A stretch of 64,000 nt of DNA from Bacteroidales bacterium (lineage in GTDB: Bacteria > Bacteroidota > Bacteroidia > Bacteroidales > Paludibacteraceae), in the NCBI GenBank assembly GCA_022784645.1, contig JALFZG010000045.1, forward strand, positions 1 to 64,000, given 5' to 3'. The position numbers and the translations under genes were made by a program. The notes under the pieces were generated by a model. That model made no database searches. It was not told the DNA's origin and worked only from the letters and a program-made list of their open reading frames with translations. Below are positions 57,326 to 64,000 of the stretch, in pieces; position 1 is the stretch's first letter; each line of letters opens with the position of its first letter.

Positions 57326-58555
57326 ATGAAACCGAAACTGACAGAAAAAGGTATTACTTATAAAACAATTAGCAGAGTAGGAACTATCTTACTCACTATT
57401 TTTGTTTTTTTTGACGCGTGCGCTTACGCATACGCGCAAGAGCCAGCAGCGGTAGCAGCGGTAGCAGCGGTAGCGGCGGATGATGCAATGGAAGCACCCG
57501 CAGCGGTAGCAGCGGATGATGCATTAGAAGCACCCACAGCCGATGATGAGCTGACGATGACAGCAGTAAAGGAAGCGAAAGCGGCCAAAGCGGCTTCCTC
57601 CGATATCACCACGCTGTTTTATTCACTTCCCAAACAGCAGAACAATACTGAATTGCTGACGGATGCTTCTAATAAACTGCTCTTCAACCACCTTGCCATC
57701 GGTATTGGAATTGGTACAGAAGGCGCCAGTTTGGATTTGGCCCTCCCAATCGGCCATTACGTGCAGCTTAGAGCAGGAATGAGTTATCTGCCGAGCATTA
57801 AACTGACCAAACATTTCGATGCAAGCCAGACAGGCAGTGCTGGGGTTTCGAATTTTGACAGTATCACCAGTATCCTGCACGACATCACGGGACTTCAGTT
57901 CGATGAACAAATCGACATGAAAGCCACCACGCAGCTTTGGAACGGCAAAATCCTCGTGGATGTATTCCCGTTCAAAAAGAAAAATTGGTTCTTCAGCGCT
58001 GGTCTGTATTTCGGTCCGAAGCAGGTGCTGCATATTGAAAACGCAGCAGAGGATATGGGTACGCTCATTGCACTCTCAACGTTCAACAACATTTACAACA
58101 AAGTGGAAGACGCTATTGCAAACGATAATCCGGCACAGATTTTTGGCGACATCAGCCTTACTCCTCAGATGATGGATCAGATTATGAGCATCGGTCGCTT
58201 GGGTATAGCCGTTGGCACCTACAAGCAAACGACCGAAAGCCATCAGGCAGGCGACATATATAACATGGTTCCTGACGAAAACGGCATGATTAAGCTTGAC
58301 ATCCGCAGCAATGTCGTTCGGCCGTATGTAGGTTTCGGTTACCGCACAGCCATCTCGAGAGATAAGCGCTCGTTCTTCTCCGTTGATGCCGGCATCCTCT
58401 GCTGGGGAACGCTCAAGATGATTACCCACGACGGCACCAACCTCATCAAAGAGGTGGACGTCACCAATCCGATGCTCAAGCAATACACCGATGTGGTCAA
58501 CCACATGAAAGTGTATCCCGCAATTAACATCCGTTTCACGCGACAAATTTTTTAA
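57326..58555 (+). CDS. Envelope protein, probable outer-membrane barrel, with low-complexity Ala/Val/Asp repeat N-terminus
   Basis: Signal-like N-terminus, AAVAAVAAVAADDAMEAPAAVAADDALEAP; beta-rich remainder ending YPAINIRFTRQIF; ATG at 57326 preferred over TTG at 57320. Confidence 0.65.
   Translation: MKPKLTEKGITYKTISRVGTILLTIFVFFDACAYAYAQEPAAVAAVAAVAADDAMEAPAAVAADDALEAPTADDELTMTAVKEAKAAKAASSDITTLFYSLPKQQNNTELLTDASNKLLFNHLAIGIGIGTEGASLDLALPIGHYVQLRAGMSYLPSIKLTKHFDASQTGSAGVSNFDSITSILHDITGLQFDEQIDMKATTQLWNGKILVDVFPFKKKNWFFSAGLYFGPKQVLHIENAAEDMGTLIALSTFNNIYNKVEDAIANDNPAQIFGDISLTPQMMDQIMSIGRLGIAVGTYKQTTESHQAGDIYNMVPDENGMIKLDIRSNVVRPYVGFGYRTAISRDKRSFFSVDAGILCWGTLKMITHDGTNLIKEVDVTNPMLKQYTDVVNHMKVYPAINIRFTRQIF
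57460..57535 (+). repeat. Intragenic in-frame repeats (9-bp gcagcggta unit within a larger duplication)
   Basis: gcagcggtagcagcggtagcagcggtagcggcggatgatgcaatggaagcacccgcagcggtagcagcggatgatgcattagaagcaccc; coordinates approximate. Confidence 0.8.
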
Positions 58556-58658
58556 TCTTTAACATTCAGTTTTACGAAACAGACAGAAATTCATTAAAAA
58601 AAACAAAAAACAAAATAAATTAATTAACAAATTCACAAAATTATTAATTCATTACAAC

Positions 58659-61223
58659 ATGAAACTTTTAAACAAAATCAGCACACTCATGTTGGCTGTC
58701 GTATTGGCAGTAAGCTTTACAGCTTGCGACGACAGAGTCAATGACAACATGAATGACGTAAAGACTTCCCTTGAACAGGAAATCTCAGATCTTCAAAACA
58801 AGGTTAATCAGTTGGAGTCTGATCTCGCAGCCATCAACTCTTGCACCTGCACGCCTCACCCCAATGTAGATTCGATTGTAGCTGCAGAGCTCTTGAATTT
58901 CTACACAAACACCATCAGGGTTAAGATTGACTCGCTCGGCTCTGAGATTAACGATGTTAAGTCTGATGTTGCACAAAACAAACTGGACATCGCAGCTCTT
59001 GCTACCCGAGTTGGAACGCTCGAAACCTCAGTAGCTACCAACACGGCAGCGATTCTCACGCTTACCAATCAAATGACCACTCTGATTGCTGACACCGCTG
59101 TTGTACACACGCAAATCCGTACGCTCCAGACCGATGTTCAGGACCTTCAGAACCGCATGACGATTGTAGAACAAACAGCCACACAGGCACTCGCCAATGC
59201 TTCTGCTGCACTCACGCTTGCTAAAGCTGACTCTGCTGAGATTGAAGCACTCAAGCTCCACATGCAGCAGCATTGCGATTCGCTCACTCTGCTTGCAGCT
59301 CAGATTGCCACCATTGACTCTTTGGCACAAGCATACTTGGATTCTGCCCTCCAGTACACCGACGAAGCTATTAGTGCTGCCGTTGATACGCTTCAAATCC
59401 AAATTGACAACAACACGGCATCCATTCTCACTCTTCAATCTGACTTGGCCAATGAAATCCTGGCTCGCCAAGACGACTTCAATCTTCTCAACAGCCGTAT
59501 CGATACGCTCACGAACCGTATTGATACCATCGAGACGAAGCTCGACGAACTCACTGGTCGCGTAGATGTATTGGAAGACCGTTTCAACCGCGCTATCTAC
59601 AGCATCGAGCTCAATGGTACTACCAACCCGGTATTCGGCTACATGGCTCTTCCGTTTGATGTAACGAGCAACATGCTCCTTGCATACTACGGCACCAACA
59701 GCCTGCCTATCGAGTTCCCGACCGCTAACAACTCGCTGCTCGTTAACGGTTCTGCACAGCTCAGCGCTGCTGAAGCAGCTCGCCTCAATATCGGTCAGTT
59801 CACCAAGGCTGGTGGTTCTGTACTCGTAGGCGAGAACGCAGGCGCTGGTAAGATTTACTTCTTTATTAACCCGGGCGAAGTTGACATCAACGAAACCTAT
59901 CAATTCTCTCTCGTTAACTCCATCGGCGAGGCTTGCCCGATTGAACTTGACACCGTTGTACCGAGCGAAGAAGTACTCTACGCTGGTGTGAACCGTGCTC
60001 CTGGTAAGGAGAAGTCTCCGTATTCGTTCTACGAGGCTCCTGCTCTTCTTCCGGAAGATAACTGCGAAGAAGCTAACTTCAACCTCAATACCGAGGCGAT
60101 CAAGCAGAACGCTAAGGAGTTCTATCACCTGCTCAAGCGCGAGCCCAACAACGCAAGCTTCACCAGCTTGGCTGCAAGCCTTCTCGGTGTACTCAGCCGT
60201 CCGGCTCAGCTCTATGCACTCAAGGTTGAATGGCCTGACACCCTCGGAGAAATGCACTCTTGCAAGTCGGCTGCTAAGATCACGGCTAACTCTATCAAGC
60301 CGCTTTCGTATGCAGCACTTCAGGATGTAAACTTCCCGAACTTCCCGCTTCTCCGTCCGTTCGATGAGTTGCCTAACTATCAGATCAACGTTGGTGACCT
60401 CGACTTCAGCTTGAACGTAGGTTCTGCTAACATCACCCTCGCTGCTATTGACTTCAGCACCCTTTCTTCCGTTAACATCTCGGTTAACGTACCAAAATTT
60501 GATCCTGCTACCGGTCTTACTACCGATACCGTTGTGACCGTACCTCTCGACAACCTCGAGGATTGGCTCAACACCAACTTCAATGCTGGCATTGCTGAGT
60601 GGGAAGCAAGTGTAAACAACGAAGTTAACAGCCTTATCTCGCAGATTAACAACCAGGTTTCTAATCAGGTTAATGGTATGCTCTCTCCGATCCAGGGCGT
60701 TATCGACCAAGCTAACGGCATGATTACTAACCTCATCGGTAAGGGTAACACCGCTATCAGCTACTACAACCGCTTCGTAACCAAGGCTAATGCTGCTATC
60801 ACCCGCATCAACAACAAGCTCACCAGCCCGAACCAGTTCCTCCAGGTTACGATGCTCTATGAAGGCAATGGCGAATTCCACTTCCTCTCTAACAGCCGAG
60901 TTGCTCCGTCTGTATTCAACTGCTCAGGTTCTACCGGTGCTATCGTGCTCTACCCGACTTCTTTCAATGCTGAGATTCTCGTTCCTGCTTACAAGAAGTT
61001 CGTAGCTGTTACCAACGTATGGGACAACAACACCGGCGCAGAGGTTGCAAGCAAAGTTGCTACTACCAACAACAACAACGCAAACTTCAACACCGTTCTT
61101 GAAGGCAACCGCTACGGCGTTGCATTCCAGGCTGAAAAGGGCTACACCTACGAGATCTTCTACTCGGCTCTTGACTTCTCTGGCAAGATCTCTCAGCGTA
61201 AGTATTACGTAACTGTTAAGTAA
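58659..61223 (+). CDS. Large lipoprotein (854 aa) with long N-terminal coiled coil
   Basis: Lipobox AVSFTAC; heptad-like ISDLQNKVNQLESDLAAI, IDTLTNRIDTIETKLDELTGRVDVLEDRF. Confidence 0.8.
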   Translation: MKLLNKISTLMLAVVLAVSFTACDDRVNDNMNDVKTSLEQEISDLQNKVNQLESDLAAINSCTCTPHPNVDSIVAAELLNFYTNTIRVKIDSLGSEINDVKSDVAQNKLDIAALATRVGTLETSVATNTAAILTLTNQMTTLIADTAVVHTQIRTLQTDVQDLQNRMTIVEQTATQALANASAALTLAKADSAEIEALKLHMQQHCDSLTLLAAQIATIDSLAQAYLDSALQYTDEAISAAVDTLQIQIDNNTASILTLQSDLANEILARQDDFNLLNSRIDTLTNRIDTIETKLDELTGRVDVLEDRFNRAIYSIELNGTTNPVFGYMALPFDVTSNMLLAYYGTNSLPIEFPTANNSLLVNGSAQLSAAEAARLNIGQFTKAGGSVLVGENAGAGKIYFFINPGEVDINETYQFSLVNSIGEACPIELDTVVPSEEVLYAGVNRAPGKEKSPYSFYEAPALLPEDNCEEANFNLNTEAIKQNAKEFYHLLKREPNNASFTSLAASLLGVLSRPAQLYALKVEWPDTLGEMHSCKSAAKITANSIKPLSYAALQDVNFPNFPLLRPFDELPNYQINVGDLDFSLNVGSANITLAAIDFSTLSSVNISVNVPKFDPATGLTTDTVVTVPLDNLEDWLNTNFNAGIAEWEASVNNEVNSLISQINNQVSNQVNGMLSPIQGVIDQANGMITNLIGKGNTAISYYNRFVTKANAAITRINNKLTSPNQFLQVTMLYEGNGEFHFLSNSRVAPSVFNCSGSTGAIVLYPTSFNAEILVPAYKKFVAVTNVWDNNTGAEVASKVATTNNNNANFNTVLEGNRYGVAFQAEKGYTYEIFYSALDFSGKISQRKYYVTVK

Positions 61224-61263
61224 TATTGACCCTATCGTATAACCAAAAAAAAGATAAATCAAT

Positions 61264-62469
61264 ATGAAACTTAAGAGATTATTCATTTTGTCGGCTGTTC
61301 TCTGCTTCGCCTTCATGGGGGCAAAAGCAGAAGAGGTGCAAGGTACAACCTCTACAGCGCAAGACTCTACAATATATGAGTTTAACCCTCATTGGTACAT
61401 TCAGGCTGCATTTGGCTACCAATACACCATTGGTGAGGTAGATGCTGCCACCCTCTCTTCTCCGAATGCTCAGCTTGGCTTCGGCTATAACTTCACTCCG
61501 GTTTGGGGCTTGCGCTTCAATATCAACGCATGGCAGAGCCGCGACGGCTATCTCCCCAGCGCTAACCTCTCCGAGGCTGCTAAGGCTGCTTATCTTGCAG
61601 CCAACGGCAATAAGGAACTTTTGGATTGGAAATGGTATTATGTTGCACCCGCACTCGATGTTACCATGGACCTTACCAACTTGATTGGCGGTTACAAGCC
61701 CAAACGTATCTGCAACGTAGGTATCTTCCTCGGTATTGGTGCAAACATCTTCTTCAAGAACGACGAAGCTGTTGCTGCTAACCAAGTGCTCACCAATGCG
61801 TTTGGTCCTTCGGCTGACGGTAACGAGCGTCTGATCTACCTTTGGGAAGGTTGTAAAGCAAGCGTTCTCGGTCAAGCTGGTGCAACGGTAGATTTCCGCG
61901 TTACGGAACATTTCCGCCTCGGCTTGGAACTCCAAGGTAACATCCTCTCTGACAAGTACAACTCCAAGCAAGCATTCAACCCCGACTGGTATATCAACGC
62001 TCTCGTAACCGCTCGCTACAACTTCGGCGCTCTCTACAACGAGAAGAAAGTGAAGAAAGAAAAATGCGAACCTGAAATCGTTGAGAAGATTGTTGAGAAG
62101 CCCGTTGAAAAGATTATTGAGAAGACTGACACCGTATTCGTTAAAGATCCGCTCAAGGTTGAAATCTTCTTCGCTATCTCTTCTGACCGCGTTTCAACTT
62201 CTGAATATCTTAAAATTAAGCAGATTGTCAACTACTTGAAGAGCCATCCTGAAGCAAAGTGCATGATCACTGGCTATGCTGATAAGGCTACTGGTAGCGC
62301 AACTGTTAACCAGCGCATCTCTGAGAAGCGTGCTGCTGTTGTGAAGAACGAGCTCATCAAGAAGCATGGTATTGCTGCGGACCGCATCATTACCAAAGCT
62401 ATGGGTGATACCGAGCAACCGTATGATGATGCTATTCTTAACCGCGTTGCTATTTGCGTAGTAGAATAA
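61264..62469 (+). CDS. OmpA-family outer-membrane protein
   Basis: N-terminal barrel WYIQAAFGYQYTIGE; EKIVEKPVEKIIEKTD linker; C-terminal MITGYADKATGSATVNQRISEKRAAVVKNELIKKHGIAADRI. Confidence 0.9.
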   Translation: MKLKRLFILSAVLCFAFMGAKAEEVQGTTSTAQDSTIYEFNPHWYIQAAFGYQYTIGEVDAATLSSPNAQLGFGYNFTPVWGLRFNINAWQSRDGYLPSANLSEAAKAAYLAANGNKELLDWKWYYVAPALDVTMDLTNLIGGYKPKRICNVGIFLGIGANIFFKNDEAVAANQVLTNAFGPSADGNERLIYLWEGCKASVLGQAGATVDFRVTEHFRLGLELQGNILSDKYNSKQAFNPDWYINALVTARYNFGALYNEKKVKKEKCEPEIVEKIVEKPVEKIIEKTDTVFVKDPLKVEIFFAISSDRVSTSEYLKIKQIVNYLKSHPEAKCMITGYADKATGSATVNQRISEKRAAVVKNELIKKHGIAADRIITKAMGDTEQPYDDAILNRVAICVVE

Positions 62470-62500
62470 GTAATTGCTCTTTTACACAATGAAACATTTG

Positions 62501-62532
62501 AAAGTCAATCCCTGAAACATGGGATTGACTTT
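62501..62532 (+). terminator. Perfect 12-bp hairpin after the OmpA gene
   Basis: aaagtcaatccc-tgaaacat-gggattgacttt; weak T run. Confidence 0.55.
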
Positions 62533-62545
62533 CTTATCCTAAAAA

Positions 62546-64000
62546 ATGAAACGATTCAACCCAATATTACTCCTCCTTTCTATCAGCTGCGCTACACTTG
62601 CGCAGTCTCCATTTGAAGGCTATCCAAGCAATGGTTTTTACCGTGTACAAAACTATCGTACAGGACGTTATGCCTATGTATTAGATAACACCGGCAGCCT
62701 TGATTATGCGACCATGGATGCTGAGATGGGCGCCATCGAATTGCATCGTGATACAGCTCGCCTGCATTATGATCCGGCAAGTGTGATTTTTGTTCGCGAA
62801 ATTGATGCCGCTACCCATAAATATAATATTGAAGCGCAAGGCACAGGCGTTTTTCAGCTCATTCAGCATTATGTAGAAACCAGCCGCCGCCCTAACGGTA
62901 CATTTTGGGTATATGCATCTTCTAATGGCGTAACCAAATATTTGGGTGAACTCGACAATCAAAACAACCTCAATCAGGAGGGCAGCTACCTCAGCACAAA
63001 TCGACAAGGAGCCTACATCCAATGGAACGTCATTCCGTTTGGCTATAATGGCGACTATTTTGGTATTCTGCCTACCGTTCAGGTGGGCACCACATACTAT
63101 AGGCCATTTTATGCATCGTTTGCTATTGACTTGCAAAATAGCGGACTACGCGCGCATTATATAAATAAGGTGTATCGGAGTGCAGCCATTTTCAGCGAGA
63201 TTACCGGCAAGGTGCCCCCATATACGCCTGTGTATATCGAATGCGCAGGCCCGAATCATTACAATAACCGCGTAAACATCGAAGAAGGTACCAACATCCC
63301 GGCCATAACGGGCAACAAACTGAAGGGTAACTTCTTCTGCAACCCCAACCGCAAAGCGTATTCTCGCGATGCGCAAGTGGCATACAACCCAGTTACGATG
63401 CGCGTGCTCGCCACTACTGCCGACGGGCAACTCTGTTTTGCGAAAGTGACAGGATTGAGCTATCTTCCTGCCAACGAAGCATATCTTGAGGTGCCTTCTA
63501 CTGCCGACGACACGCTTCGCGTCATGACGGAAGAAGAATATGCCGTCTATTCACTTGCTACTGCCATCAATATTGAAGAAGACTCCATTCTTCTCTACCC
63601 TGGTGGAAAAACTACGCTGCACGCCACCATCACCCCGAGCAGTGCAGCCATTCGTACGCCTATCTGGCAGAGTACGAACACTCAAATCGCAGAAATTGAC
63701 AGCCTCGGCCAATGTACAGCAAAGGCCGTAGGTACAACATATATCATTGCTTCTACGCAAGACGGTACGAATCTTACGGATACCTGTTTGATTCACGTTC
63801 GCCCGATATTGGCTACCAATATCATGCTCAACAAAACATATGTGAGCGCACAATTGGGCGACAGTATTCAGCTCAGCGCCACCATTTTCCCGGCTAATAC
63901 AACAAATCCAAATGTGGAGTGGCATTCCACCAATCATGGTGTAACTACTCTGGTTGACGGCCTTGTTCGAGTGATTGGTCACGGTACAGACACCATACGC
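62546..64000 (+). CDS. Secreted protein with BIG2-like Ig domains, 3' truncated by the window end
   Basis: MKRFNPILLLLSISCATLAQ signal peptide; open frame of 485 codons to the window edge; ATAINIEEDSILLYPGGKTTLHATITPSSAAIRTPIWQSTNTQIAEIDSLGQCTAKAVGTTYIIAST; missing from the ORF track because it has no stop. Confidence 0.8.
   Translation, partial: MKRFNPILLLLSISCATLAQSPFEGYPSNGFYRVQNYRTGRYAYVLDNTGSLDYATMDAEMGAIELHRDTARLHYDPASVIFVREIDAATHKYNIEAQGTGVFQLIQHYVETSRRPNGTFWVYASSNGVTKYLGELDNQNNLNQEGSYLSTNRQGAYIQWNVIPFGYNGDYFGILPTVQVGTTYYRPFYASFAIDLQNSGLRAHYINKVYRSAAIFSEITGKVPPYTPVYIECAGPNHYNNRVNIEEGTNIPAITGNKLKGNFFCNPNRKAYSRDAQVAYNPVTMRVLATTADGQLCFAKVTGLSYLPANEAYLEVPSTADDTLRVMTEEEYAVYSLATAINIEEDSILLYPGGKTTLHATITPSSAAIRTPIWQSTNTQIAEIDSLGQCTAKAVGTTYIIASTQDGTNLTDTCLIHVRPILATNIMLNKTYVSAQLGDSIQLSATIFPANTTNPNVEWHSTNHGVTTLVDGLVRVIGHGTDTIR

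Noticed and set aside
59028-60881. 617-aa minus-strand ORF
   Set aside because: Antisense to the 854-aa lipoprotein, which has a signal peptide, lipobox and coiled coil; strong codon bias keeps the opposite frame open.
865-64000. Numerous 60-150 aa ORFs antisense to or out of frame with larger genes
   Set aside because: They overlap well-supported CDSs and lack recognisable motifs or signal sequences.

Overview
A 64 kb chromosomal window from a Bacteroidales-like bacterium. The assignment rests on TAnnTTTG promoters, a SusC/SusD pair and several secreted proteins with T9SS-type C-terminal sorting domains. From left to right it contains: two paralogous ABC-2 permeases; a 3861-aa modular adhesin (Fn3-like and adhesin-type units, T9SS C-terminus); a seven-gene minus-strand operon alternating three related T9SS cargo proteins with outer-membrane barrels and a barrel-OmpA fusion; a ~0.7 kb field of short-period (10-11 bp) degenerate tandem arrays; htpG; C10 and M6 peptidases; a SusC/SusD/lipoprotein locus; a 1.46 kb ORF-poor region holding a 30-bp perfect inverted repeat around an orphan promoter; an M16 peptidase; tRNA-Leu(UAG); mazG, lpxH, a DUF59 gene and a cupin; the start of the dcw cluster (mraZ to murG, no murD between mraY and ftsW, cluster ending after murG); and a plus-strand set of envelope proteins. 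The strongest candidates for something undescribed are (1) the invertible-promoter-like element at 42242-42778, (2) unrelated tandem arrays at several loci that share a ~11-bp period, and (3) the cargo/barrel/OmpA operon. All assignments come from reading the sequence. No database search or folding was run.
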